DNA of 42,123 nucleotides from REEB426 sp964551975. Lineage in GTDB: Bacteria > Actinomycetota > Actinomycetes > S36-B12. Each line of letters begins with the position of its first letter. The stretch's first letter is position 1. The stretch is taken from the NCBI GenBank assembly GCA_964551975.1, contig CAZKFI010000012.1, positions 1-42,123 of the forward strand, in the 5' to 3' direction. The position numbers and the translations under genes are program-made. The notes below the pieces were generated by a model. That model did no database searches and was not told the origin of the DNA. It worked only from the letters and a program-made list of their open reading frames with translations. Shown piece by piece: positions 1 through 7,410 of the stretch.

Positions 1-1521
1 GCCAATGGCCCGGGGTCGATTGATGTCATCGAACTGGATGCGGCGAGCCATGGAGGCGTCGACGACACTCGTGAACTGCGCGAACGAGCGATGTTCGCTC
101 CCGTGTCATCCCGCTACAAGGTGTACATCATCGACGAGGCGCACATGGTGTCGCCGCAGGGATTCAATGCCCTGCTGAAGCTCGTTGAGGAACCGCCTGA
201 GCATGTGCGATTCATCTTCGCCACCACTGAGGTAGAGAAGGTCATTCCGACCATTCGCTCGCGCACGCACAATTACACCTTCCGACTGGTCCCGGTGCGG
301 GTGATGACGGAACATCTGGCCGCGATCTGCGAACAGGAGGGAATCGCCGCAGAGAGTTCGGCTTTGGCCTTGGTTGCGCGAGCCGGCGGTGGCAGTGTGC
401 GCGACAGTTTGTCGATCCTGGGTCAGGTGATTGCCGGCTGCGGGCCTCAAGGAGTCACCCACGCTGAGGCCGCTGCGCAGTTGGGCCTGACCGATGCTGC
501 CCTGCTCGACGAAGCAATCGATGCCATCGTGCAGGGCGAAGGGGCGCAGTTGTTCATGGTGCTGGATCGCACTTTGGACGCTGGTCATGAACCTCGTCGG
601 TTCACCACTGACCTACTGGAGCGACTGCGCGATTTGGTCGTCATCAAACATGTGCCAGGTGCTGTTGAGTCGGGGCTTATTGACGCTCCGACCGATCAGG
701 TCGAACGGATGGCAGAGCAGGCTGCTGCGGTGAGCGCCGCCGAACTTTCCCGGGCCGCCGATGTGGTCAGCCGCACCCTGAGTGAACTGCGGGGTGCTAC
801 CGCACCGCGCCTGCTGCTGGAGTTGATGGCTGCTCGTCTGCTGCTGCCGGGATCGCAGTCCGACCCGCAGGCATTGACGGCTCGGATGGATCAACTCGAA
901 CGACGTGTCGCCGCTGGTTCGGTTGCCGCACCGACAGGTGCCCTGGGCGCGCCGTCGGTGGAGGCTTCAACCAGTGCCGAGCCTGCTGCGCGGCGTAAGG
1001 CGCCGGGCAAGGTCTCAGCGGTGACAAGTTCGCCACGGGCGACCAGTGGTGGCAGGGCGAAGGCCGAGGCGCCGACAGCGGAGTCCACCGCCGTCACAGG
1101 TGCACCAGTAGCGCAGTCAGCCGAGGGAGCTGGGCTTGCCGAGTTGCGCTCGCTGTGGCCGGCCGTCCTCGACGCGGTCAAGGAGTACTCACGAGTTGCC
1201 TGGATGGTCTTCAGCGTCTCCGCACCGTTGTCGCTGCAGGACGGAGTACTTGCCGTCGGCATCGACAACGCGAACAAGGTGAGTAATGCCCGCGCGAGCG
1301 GCCATGACGAGCGCCTACGTCAGGCCATCATGGATGTTGTGCGCATTGACGTGCGCATCGACGTCGTGGTGGCCCCCGATGTGGCCGGTGTTTCGGCGGC
1401 GGGACCAACAGAAGCTGATATCCCCAGTCCCGATGACGCCGACGCCGAAGACGTGACGGGTGTGGAGTTGGCGATGCAGGCCCTGGGAGCAACGCAGATC
1501 GGGGAGATCGAGCACTCGTGA
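1..1521 (+). CDS. dnaX: DNA polymerase III gamma/tau subunit, 5' end cut by window edge
   Basis: Clamp-loader ATPase that loads the beta sliding clamp at replication forks. The frame is open from base 1 (reads ANGPGSIDVIELDAASHGG), so the gene starts upstream and 506 residues are visible. About 100 N-terminal residues, including the Walker A loop, are missing. Visible are the Walker B box VYIIDEAH (codons 41-48), the sensor-1 segment FATTEVEKV, the SRTH segment that carries the arginine finger, and the sensor-2-like GGGSVRDSLS. The middle part (about codons 160-280) is the clamp-loader collar domain. A low-complexity Ala/Pro/Thr linker (about codons 305-375) leads into a C-terminal tau-like domain (LRSLWPAVLDAVKEYSRVAW). 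It ends one base into recR. The identification rests on strong family motifs and on the recR neighbour. Confidence 0.97.
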   Translation, partial: ANGPGSIDVIELDAASHGGVDDTRELRERAMFAPVSSRYKVYIIDEAHMVSPQGFNALLKLVEEPPEHVRFIFATTEVEKVIPTIRSRTHNYTFRLVPVRVMTEHLAAICEQEGIAAESSALALVARAGGGSVRDSLSILGQVIAGCGPQGVTHAEAAAQLGLTDAALLDEAIDAIVQGEGAQLFMVLDRTLDAGHEPRRFTTDLLERLRDLVVIKHVPGAVESGLIDAPTDQVERMAEQAAAVSAAELSRAADVVSRTLSELRGATAPRLLLELMAARLLLPGSQSDPQALTARMDQLERRVAAGSVAAPTGALGAPSVEASTSAEPAARRKAPGKVSAVTSSPRATSGGRAKAEAPTAESTAVTGAPVAQSAEGAGLAELRSLWPAVLDAVKEYSRVAWMVFSVSAPLSLQDGVLAVGIDNANKVSNARASGHDERLRQAIMDVVRIDVRIDVVVAPDVAGVSAAGPTEADIPSPDDADAEDVTGVELAMQALGATQIGEIEHS

Positions 1522-2120
1522 TGTACGAAGGGGTGATCCAGGACCTCATCGATGAACTGGGTCGACTCCCCGGCATCGGTCCTAAGGGGGCGCAACGCAT
1601 CGCCTTCCATATTCTCGCCGCTGATCCCGTCGACGTGGAGCGATTGTCCGCGGCCTTGATCGAGGTCAAGCGACAGATGCGCTTCTGTCAGATCTGCGGC
1701 AACGTGGCCCAGGAGGACCAGTGCCGAATCTGCCGTGATCCGCGGCGCGACCTAGCACTGATCTGCGTGGTCGAGGAACCCAAGGACGTCATCGCGATCG
1801 AACGGACCAGGGAGTTTCGAGGCCGGTATCACGTACTCGGCGGTGCGATCAGTCCAATAGACGGCGTGGGTCCGGATGATCTGCGAATTCGCGAACTCAT
1901 GGCGCGGCTTGCGGACAACTCGGTGACCGAGGTGATTCTGGCGACCGATCCAAATCTCGAGGGTGAAGCGACCGCCTCCTACCTGGCCCGGTTGATCACC
2001 CCACTGGGGCTTGCGGTCTCCAGGCTTGCCTCCGGGCTTCCAGTCGGCGGTGATCTGGAGTACGCGGACGAAGTCACCCTGGGCAGAGCTTTCGAGGGAC
2101 GCCGTCGACTGTCCTCCTAG
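1521..2120 (+). CDS. recR: Recombination mediator protein RecR
   Basis: RecR works with RecF/RecO to load RecA on gapped DNA. The 199-residue product has the expected layout: an N-terminal helix-hairpin-helix (ELGRLPGIGPKGAQRIAFHI), a CxxC...CxxC zinc finger (CQICGN...CRICRD) and a Toprim domain (CVVEEPKDVIAIERT, then ATDPNLEGEATA). The chosen ATG gives MYEGVIQDLIDELG, the usual actinobacterial N-terminus. An in-frame GTG one codon earlier (1518) is also possible and would give a 4-nt GTGA overlap with the dnaX stop. Either way it is translationally coupled to dnaX. The YbaB/EbfC nucleoid protein gene that usually separates dnaX and recR is absent. Confidence 0.96.
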   Translation: MYEGVIQDLIDELGRLPGIGPKGAQRIAFHILAADPVDVERLSAALIEVKRQMRFCQICGNVAQEDQCRICRDPRRDLALICVVEEPKDVIAIERTREFRGRYHVLGGAISPIDGVGPDDLRIRELMARLADNSVTEVILATDPNLEGEATASYLARLITPLGLAVSRLASGLPVGGDLEYADEVTLGRAFEGRRRLSS

Positions 2121-2158
2121 GGCACGCGCACGACCGAGCGCGCTTGATCAGCTGCCCG

Positions 2159-2164
2159 TAGGAT
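2159..2164 (+). promoter_or_regulatory. Predicted -10 box for leaderless lysC
   Basis: TAGGAT fits the actinobacterial TANNNT -10 pattern and ends exactly 6 nt before the GTG at 2171, so transcription would start at or next to the start codon. No recognisable -35 was found. There is no good Shine-Dalgarno before this GTG. Confidence 0.5.
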
Positions 2165-2170
2165 TTGCGC

Positions 2171-3457
2171 GTGTCCTTGATTGTGCAGAAGTTCGGTGGC
2201 TCCAGCGTTGCTGATGCGGCGAGCATCAAGCGGGTAGCGCGGCGCATCGTGGACACCAAGAAGGCCGGTCACGACGTCGTTGTGGTCGTATCGGCGATGG
2301 GCGATACCACCGATGAGCTCATCGACCTGGCCAACCAGGTGTCACCGCTGCCACCAGCACGCGAACTGGACATGCTCCTGACGGCTGGTGAGCGCATCTC
2401 CATGGCCCTGCTCGCCATGGCTATCTCAGACCTGGGAGCGCAGGCACGCTCGTACACGGGTTCCCAGGCAGGGCTCATCACCGACTCGACCCATGGCGCA
2501 GCACGCATTATTGACGTGACCCCTGGGCGGATCAGCGAGGCGCTCGTGCAAGGTGCGATCCCCATCGTGGCGGGCTTTCAGGGAGTTGCTCAGGACACCA
2601 AGGACGTGACGACCCTCGGACGGGGTGGATCAGACACCACCGCGGTGGCCCTAGCCGCGGCACTCGGCGCATCGGTCTGCGAGATCTACACCGATGTCGA
2701 CGGAGTCTTCAGTGCGGACCCGCGTGTAGTGCCGAAGGCACGGCAGGTGCCGTTGATCACCTACGAGGAGATGCTGGAGCTCGCGGCGGCCGGTGCGAAG
2801 GTGCTCCACCTGCGCTGTGTGGAGTACGCCAGGCGCTTCGATCTACCGATTCATGTGCGGTCCTCCTTCTCTCAGCAGGAGGGGACCTTGGTGTTGTCGC
2901 CGGCGGCTGTGGCCGCCGCAATCGCGGAAGGACGAGCAGTGGAACAACCCATCATCTCCGGGGTCGCAGCAGATCTCAACGATGCCAAGATCACCGTGGT
3001 GGGAGTTCCGGATAAGCCCGGTGAGGCCGCTGCCATCTTCCGCGCACTTGCAGACGCCGAGGTGAACGTCGACATGATCGTGCAGAACGTCTCCGCGGCT
3101 GCCACCGGACGCACAGACGTCACCTTCACCTGCCCCAAGCCACGTGCCCAAGACGCCATGCGCGCCCTTGACCGGTCACGGGATGCCATCGGCTTTGAAT
3201 CCTTGATCGTTGACGATCAGATCGCCAAGATCTCTCTCGTGGGTGCGGGTATGCGCACGCATCCTGGAGTCTCGGCAAAGTTCTTCGCCGCGCTTGCTGA
3301 GGCCAGCGTCAACGTCGAGATGATCTCGACCTCAGAGATTCGCATCTCCATCGTGACCCGCGCTGATGATGCGCACAACGCGGTTCGGGTAGTGCACAAC
3401 GCCTTTGGCCTCGATGCCGATGGCGAGGCCGTGGTCTACGCGGGAACCGGCCGATGA
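2171..3457 (+). CDS. lysC: Aspartate kinase (aspartokinase), alpha subunit
   Basis: Phosphorylates aspartate, the first step towards lysine, diaminopimelate, threonine and methionine. The 428-residue product has the kinase N-terminus (IVQKFGGSSVAD), the substrate/ATP loop TTLGRGGSDTTAVALA, the segment CEIYTDVDGVFSADPR, and two C-terminal ACT domains (about residues 265-345 and 346-420) that bind feedback inhibitors, ending VVYAGTGR. The GTG at 2171 is preferred over the TTG at 2165 because (M)SLIVQKFGG aligns with family N-termini and a -10-like TAGGAT lies 6 nt upstream. An internal in-frame GTG at 2939 probably starts a separate beta subunit (own entry). The stop overlaps the asd start as ATGA, so the two genes form an operon. 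Confidence 0.97.
   Translation: MSLIVQKFGGSSVADAASIKRVARRIVDTKKAGHDVVVVVSAMGDTTDELIDLANQVSPLPPARELDMLLTAGERISMALLAMAISDLGAQARSYTGSQAGLITDSTHGAARIIDVTPGRISEALVQGAIPIVAGFQGVAQDTKDVTTLGRGGSDTTAVALAAALGASVCEIYTDVDGVFSADPRVVPKARQVPLITYEEMLELAAAGAKVLHLRCVEYARRFDLPIHVRSSFSQQEGTLVLSPAAVAAAIAEGRAVEQPIISGVAADLNDAKITVVGVPDKPGEAAAIFRALADAEVNVDMIVQNVSAAATGRTDVTFTCPKPRAQDAMRALDRSRDAIGFESLIVDDQIAKISLVGAGMRTHPGVSAKFFAALAEASVNVEMISTSEIRISIVTRADDAHNAVRVVHNAFGLDADGEAVVYAGTGR
2926..3457 (+). CDS. lysC-beta: Internal lysC translation start: aspartokinase beta subunit with its RBS
   Basis: Inside lysC the codon at 2939 is an in-frame GTG preceded at 2926-2932 by GGAAGGA, a strong Shine-Dalgarno 6 nt away. Translation from 2939 gives a 172-residue protein starting at EQPIISGVAADLND and containing both ACT domains. 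Class II aspartokinases of Corynebacterium and Bacillus are known to be alpha2beta2 enzymes whose beta subunit is made from such an internal start. The corynebacterial beta subunit, from memory, is also 172 residues and begins at the equivalent position. The coordinates given include the ribosome-binding site; the coding part is 2939-3457. That it is actually translated here is inference. Confidence 0.7.
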
Positions 3458-4491
3458 AGCGCCCACCGGTCGTGGCGGTTGTTGGAGCCACCGGCCAAGT
3501 CGGCGGCGTGATGCTGCAGCTGCTGCAGGAACGTAGCTTCCCCATGGCTTCGCTGCGGCTTTTCGCTTCAGCTCGTTCGGCTGGGACAGAGATCGCCTTC
3601 GGTGGTCAGCAGATCACGGTGGAAGACGCGGCGACCGCTGACACCAGCGGTATTGACATCGCGCTGTTCTCGGCTGGTGGAGCCTCCTCCAAGGAATTGG
3701 CACCGAAGTTCGCCGCCGCGGGGGCCATCGTCATCGACAACTCATCGGCCTGGCGAATGGACCCCGAGGTTCCCCTGGTGGTGAGCGAGGTGAATCCGGA
3801 GCAGGTACATGTGGCTCCGAAGGGGATCATCGCCAACCCGAACTGCACCACCATGGCGGCGATGCCCGTACTGAAGCCGCTACACCAGGAAGCGAACCTG
3901 CGCAGGCTGATTGCCAGCTCCTATCAAGCAGTCTCAGGTAGCGGATTGGCTGGCGTACGCGAACTCCAGGATCAGGTGCTGGCAAGTCAAGGGCAGGACA
4001 TCGCAGCGCTTACCTACAGCGGTTCCGCGGTGCGCTTCCCTGATCCGGTCAAGTACGTGCGCACTATCGCCTTTGATGTGGTGCCCATGGCAGGTAGCTA
4101 TGCCTCCGATGACTCTGGGGAGACTGACGAAGAGCAGAAGTTGCGCAATGAGAGCCGCAAGATCCTGGGAATCCCAGACCTGGCAGTGAGCGGGACCTGC
4201 GTGCGGGTTCCTGTCTTCACGGGTCACAGCCTGGCAATCAACGCTGAGTTCGCCTCGCCGCTCTCCGTTGAGCGCGCTACCGAGTTGTTGAAGCAAGCCC
4301 CCGGAGTGGTCGTGACGGACGTTCCCACGCCGCTGCAGGCAGCCGGTGCTGATCCATCCTTCGTGGGTCGAATTCGCCAGGACTCCAGCGTGCCCGACGG
4401 TCGCGGACTTGCCCTATTCGTCAGCGGTGACAACCTGCGCAAGGGCGCCGCCCTCAATGCCGTGCAGATCGCAGAGCTCCTTTTGGCCTAG
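3454..4491 (+). CDS. asd: Aspartate-semialdehyde dehydrogenase
   Basis: NADPH-dependent reduction of aspartyl phosphate to the semialdehyde, directly after LysC in the pathway. The 345-residue product has the Rossmann loop VGATGQVGGVMLQLL near the N-terminus, the catalytic cysteine C131 in NPNCTTMAAM, the substrate loop SYQAVSGSG, and the catalytic histidine H258 in VPVFTGHS. Length and motif order are normal for the bacterial family. The ATG overlaps the lysC stop (ATGA), which indicates translational coupling. A 79-bp spacer without a clear terminator follows. Confidence 0.97.
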   Translation: MKRPPVVAVVGATGQVGGVMLQLLQERSFPMASLRLFASARSAGTEIAFGGQQITVEDAATADTSGIDIALFSAGGASSKELAPKFAAAGAIVIDNSSAWRMDPEVPLVVSEVNPEQVHVAPKGIIANPNCTTMAAMPVLKPLHQEANLRRLIASSYQAVSGSGLAGVRELQDQVLASQGQDIAALTYSGSAVRFPDPVKYVRTIAFDVVPMAGSYASDDSGETDEEQKLRNESRKILGIPDLAVSGTCVRVPVFTGHSLAINAEFASPLSVERATELLKQAPGVVVTDVPTPLQAAGADPSFVGRIRQDSSVPDGRGLALFVSGDNLRKGAALNAVQIAELLLA

Positions 4492-4570
4492 GCTTGCGCC
4501 CGGTGAAGCGGCCCTGGGGGACGTTGCGCCGGAGGTGAGTGCGCTAGTCGGCCAGAAAGCGAGGGAAATC

Positions 4571-4960
4571 GTGAACCGCAAGGTTGTCTGGAGATCAGTT
4601 GGCGGTAGGAATCGGGGCCTGGCGGCAGCGGCCGCAGTTCTGATTGGCCTCTCGCTCGCCGCCTGTGGTGGTGGCAGTCCTGAGGCGCGGTGTTTTGAGT
4701 TCGCACAAGGAACCTCTCGGGTCGTGGTGAAGGTTGAGTCGGCCCCGAACGCGGTGGAAGCTGAAGGTGGACAAATCACCGTCTACTCCTACCTTGACGG
4801 CGTCGAGGAGTTCGCGCCAGAGACCACAGTGGGTCGGCTTGAGGCAGACGCCTTCGTCTATGGCGACGGAACGCGCCTGGCAATCGACGAGGACTCCCTG
4901 ACCTGGCCGACTGACAGCCTCCTGGAAGGCGCAGTGTTTACGGCGACGAGTTGCCCGTAG
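4571..4960 (+). CDS. Small predicted lipoprotein, family unknown
   Basis: A 129-residue protein with a basic N-terminus, a hydrophobic stretch (GLAAAAAVLIGLSLAAC) and a lipobox LAAC followed by GGGSPE, so it should be exported and lipid-anchored. The mature part (about 95 residues) is acidic, looks beta-rich and has a cysteine near each end (in ARCFEF and TSCP) that could form a disulfide. I do not recognise the family. The start is set by GAGGGA 4 nt before the GTG at 4571; the frame is open further upstream but starting there would bury the signal peptide. Its 3' end overlaps the convergent sulfotransferase gene by 23 bp. It may be part of a small accessory insertion between asd and the tRNA. 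Confidence 0.75.
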   Translation: MNRKVVWRSVGGRNRGLAAAAAVLIGLSLAACGGGSPEARCFEFAQGTSRVVVKVESAPNAVEAEGGQITVYSYLDGVEEFAPETTVGRLEADAFVYGDGTRLAIDEDSLTWPTDSLLEGAVFTATSCP

Positions 4961-5741
4961 GTACCGGGTATCCGAAAGCCTCATAGTCGGCCGAGTAGAT
5001 CTGCGCCACAGCGCCCAGGAGTTCTGGGTCGTAGTGCTCGTCGATTCGCGTCGACGCACCGGTGGAGTTCCGACAGTAGAACTCCTCGCGCAGATCCGGC
5101 ACGCCGATGAGTTCGGCGATTCTCTGCCATGAGGCGTCCAGGTTTTCTAGGTGGATGATGGCGTCGTAGTCGATGAACGGCAGACCGAGTTGGTCGTATT
5201 GACGGCGCCAGTGTGGATCCTGTTCACGCGAAGTCTGTCGGCCAACCACGGTGATGAATTGAGCGAGGGTGATGTCGGAGGGTTCCCTCGGTGCCTGCGC
5301 ACCGAGGGCCTCAAATACCGGGATCGCCTGCGGTAGGCCCTGGCGGATCTTCTCCAGGTAGGCCGAAAGAAGACGTGAGGCGGGGTCACGAACCACGGCG
5401 AACCTGCGGTATCTGCGACTGGTGAGCACCTCTTCCAGTAGTTCAGGTGGAAGTTGGAATGGCTTGATGAAGGGTGTCATGCGAGTGACGTCGTGCGGGC
5501 GCTCCTGCACGGCGACAACAGCCTGCTGATTTAGGCGAGCTGCTTCGACCCCACCCAGGGTTGCCTTCATCGTGCCGCATCCGGCCTTGGGTACCTCGAT
5601 GTAGACATAGCGGTTTACCAGCGAGATGTGCGTGTGCCGATTGACTGATCGCCAACCAAGGGATGCGACGTATTGCCGCGTGACCTTGCCAAGGTCTTTG
5701 CGCAGGGGTCGACGGTCACCCGGATCGCGATGTGCACTCAC
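4938..5741 (-). CDS. Carbohydrate-type sulfotransferase (Sulfotransfer_2-like)
   Basis: Likely transfers sulfate from PAPS to a sugar or other hydroxyl acceptor. The 267-residue protein contains the 5'-phosphosulfate loop YIEVPKAGCGTMK (about residues 47-59), the 3'-phosphate motif VVRDPASRLLSAYLEKI (about 115-131) and the C-terminal IYSADYEAFGYP typical of this superfamily. There is no signal peptide or TM anchor, so it is cytosolic. The start is a GTG; AGGGCGG lies about 9 nt upstream. It overlaps the lipoprotein gene tail-to-tail by 23 bp and sits just downstream of tRNA-Pro on the same strand, separated by a hairpin. I do not recall this gene at this position in mycobacteria or streptomycetes, so it may be acquired. 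The acceptor is unknown. Confidence 0.8.
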   Translation of the reverse strand: MSAHRDPGDRRPLRKDLGKVTRQYVASLGWRSVNRHTHISLVNRYVYIEVPKAGCGTMKATLGGVEAARLNQQAVVAVQERPHDVTRMTPFIKPFQLPPELLEEVLTSRRYRRFAVVRDPASRLLSAYLEKIRQGLPQAIPVFEALGAQAPREPSDITLAQFITVVGRQTSREQDPHWRRQYDQLGLPFIDYDAIIHLENLDASWQRIAELIGVPDLREEFYCRNSTGASTRIDEHYDPELLGAVAQIYSADYEAFGYPVPTGNSSP

Positions 5742-5812
5742 GCCGATATCCGCCCTGTCGAAGAAGTCTCGGGTTTGTGGTCAGTTCCGATAACCGCGGT
5801 CACCGGTCGTGT

Positions 5813-5843
5813 GGCGAGGGACCGAGTGTTGCGGTCCCTCGCC
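5813..5843 (-). terminator. Hairpin terminator downstream of tRNA-Pro
   Basis: Perfect 11-bp inverted repeat: GGCGAGGGACC (5813-5823) and GGTCCCTCGCC (5833-5843) with a 9-nt loop, 3 bp beyond the tRNA 3' end. There is no U-tract, as is common in high-GC actinobacteria. It separates the tRNA from the sulfotransferase gene on the same strand. Confidence 0.75.
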
Positions 5844-5846
5844 GGA

Positions 5847-5923
<77 letters not shown>

Positions 5924-5936
5924 AAAGCCCGCTGAG

Positions 5937-5942
5937 TCTATA
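5937..5942 (-). promoter_or_regulatory. Predicted -10 box for tRNA-Pro
   Basis: TATAGA on the minus strand, 13 nt upstream of the mature tRNA 5' end, which would give a 5' leader of about 7 nt. No good -35 was identified. Confidence 0.5.
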
Positions 5943-5997
5943 ACGACGACCTCGGCCCCTTGATCGTGCAAGTGGAATGAGGCTGATTGCTGCACCC

Positions 5998-6909
5998 TTA
6001 GCGCGCCACAAGAGTGAGCAGGCTCGCCTCCGGCGGGCAGGCAAAGCGAAACGGCGCATAGGGCGAAGTACCCAGTCCTGCCGAAACATGCAGTGCCGAA
6101 CTCCTGCCACCTGCGCTGTGGGCACTCAGGCCGCGAGCACGACGCGTATCCAGATCGCAGTTAGTGACCAGTGCACCGACCCCTGGAATGCGTAATTGGC
6201 CACCGTGCGTGTGTCCGGCGAGTACTAGGTGCGCCCCGTCAGTCGCCATCCCGTCAAGGACACGCAGGTAGGGAGCATGGGTGATGCCGAGGGCGAGGTC
6301 GGCTCGATCGTCGAACGCCCCAGCAACGAGGGCGTAGTCGTCGCGGCTGATGTGCGGGTCATCGACGCCACGAATGTCGACATGCCGGCCATCGGCTTTC
6401 AGGACGTCGCGCGCATTGCTCAGATCGAGCCAGCCCGATTCGGTGAGGCCACGAACCAGGCTCGGCCAGTCGAGCTTTGCCCGGTTGGGCTCCAGTTGCG
6501 ATGGACCACGCAGGTAGCGGGCTGGATTGATTACTCGCGGTGCGAAGTAGTCGTTGCTTCCCAACACGAAGGCACCTGGAAGTCGCAGCAGTGGACCCAG
6601 TGCGGCAAGTGCGGCGGGTATCGCATCCTGGTGAGCCAGAAAGTCACCCGTGGCGATCACCGCATCGGGGCGCAATTCGATGAGACTTGCCACCCAGTCG
6701 GCCTTGTTTTGCTGCCCGGGCAGCATGTGCAGGTCGGACAGGTGCAATAGGCGCAGTGCTGGCTGCCCGGGAGGAAGTACGGGGATCTCGAAGCGTCGCA
6801 CCGTGAATCGCCGGGACTCCCAGTGGGCGTAGGCCAATGCGCCCAGACCCAGGGCACCGAGTGCCAGGGAGCCAGCCACGAGGGCCGAACCGCTGGTTGT
6901 GGTGCGCAT
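5998..6909 (-). CDS. Membrane-anchored metallophosphoesterase (YkuE/Rv3683-like)
   Basis: Calcineurin-like dinuclear-metal phosphoesterase of 303 residues. An N-terminal hydrophobic segment (residues about 6-27, ALVAGSLALGALGLGALAYA) acts as a signal anchor, so the catalytic domain is probably outside the membrane. The metal-ligand motifs are in order: LLHLSDLHM, VIATGDFLAHQ, LGSNDYF (in place of GNHD), GITHAP and AGHTHGGQLRIP. The ATG at 6909 (MRTTTSG) is chosen because an upstream start would run through the divergent gene. The same gene precedes ponA2 in mycobacteria (Rv3683). The physiological substrate is not established; lipid or nucleotide phosphates are possibilities. Confidence 0.88.
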   Translation of the reverse strand: MRTTTSGSALVAGSLALGALGLGALAYAHWESRRFTVRRFEIPVLPPGQPALRLLHLSDLHMLPGQQNKADWVASLIELRPDAVIATGDFLAHQDAIPAALAALGPLLRLPGAFVLGSNDYFAPRVINPARYLRGPSQLEPNRAKLDWPSLVRGLTESGWLDLSNARDVLKADGRHVDIRGVDDPHISRDDYALVAGAFDDRADLALGITHAPYLRVLDGMATDGAHLVLAGHTHGGQLRIPGVGALVTNCDLDTRRARGLSAHSAGGRSSALHVSAGLGTSPYAPFRFACPPEASLLTLVAR

Positions 6910-6945
6910 AGAGCAATGGTCCCATGCCTTCGGCAGAATGGGGCC

Positions 6946-7410
6946 ATGCCCGGAATGAAGGAGCAATTGCAGGCCAATCTGACCGCTGCGATGAAGGCTC
7001 GCGACGAACTGCGTGCGGCCACTCTTCGCATGGCGCTTGCGGCGATCACCAATGAGGAGGTCGCTGGAAAGCAGGCGCGAACGCTCAGCGATGAGGACGT
7101 GGTCGGTGTGCTGTCAAAGGAGGCGAAGAAGCGTCGGGAGGCAGCGGAGGCCTATCAGCAGGCGAATCGACAGGATCTCGCCGATCGCGAATTGGCCGAG
7201 CTCGCTGTTCTGGGTGAGTATCTGCCCCAACCACTGTCCCAGGATGAACTCACCGCCATCGTTAACGCTGCGGTCGCACAGGCATCAGCCGAGGGTGCAG
7301 CGGGCCCAGGGGCGCTCGGTGCGGTGATGAAGATCGTGCAGCCACAGGTCAAGGGTCGCGCTGATGGCGGCCAGGTTGCTGCGCTGGTGAAGCAGGCCCT
7401 TACGGGTTAG
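6946..7410 (+). CDS. GatB/YqeY domain protein
   Basis: A 154-residue protein of the YqeY family, related to the helical C-terminal domain of the GatB amidotransferase subunit. Typical segments are LTAAMKARDELRAATLRMALAAI, EDVVGVLSKEAKKRREAAEAY, LAVLGEYLPQPLS and GALGAVMKIVQPQVKGRADGGQV. The family is thought to bind tRNA or act in amidation, but the role of stand-alone members is not well defined. It starts 36 bp from the divergent metallophosphoesterase gene. A hexamer CAGAAT lies 6 nt before the ATG, so it may be leaderless; a second ATG 9 nt downstream is an alternative. The 3' end overlaps the convergent ponA2 by 11 bp. Confidence 0.9.
   Translation: MPGMKEQLQANLTAAMKARDELRAATLRMALAAITNEEVAGKQARTLSDEDVVGVLSKEAKKRREAAEAYQQANRQDLADRELAELAVLGEYLPQPLSQDELTAIVNAAVAQASAEGAAGPGALGAVMKIVQPQVKGRADGGQVAALVKQALTG

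Noticed and set aside
1000..1110. Programmed frameshift in dnaX giving a short gamma form
   Set aside because: No A-run or slippery heptamer with downstream stem was seen in the linker region; the frame continues to the tau-like C-terminus.
2165..2170. TTG as the lysC start
   Set aside because: The GTG at 2171 matches family N-termini and sits 6 nt after a TAGGAT box.
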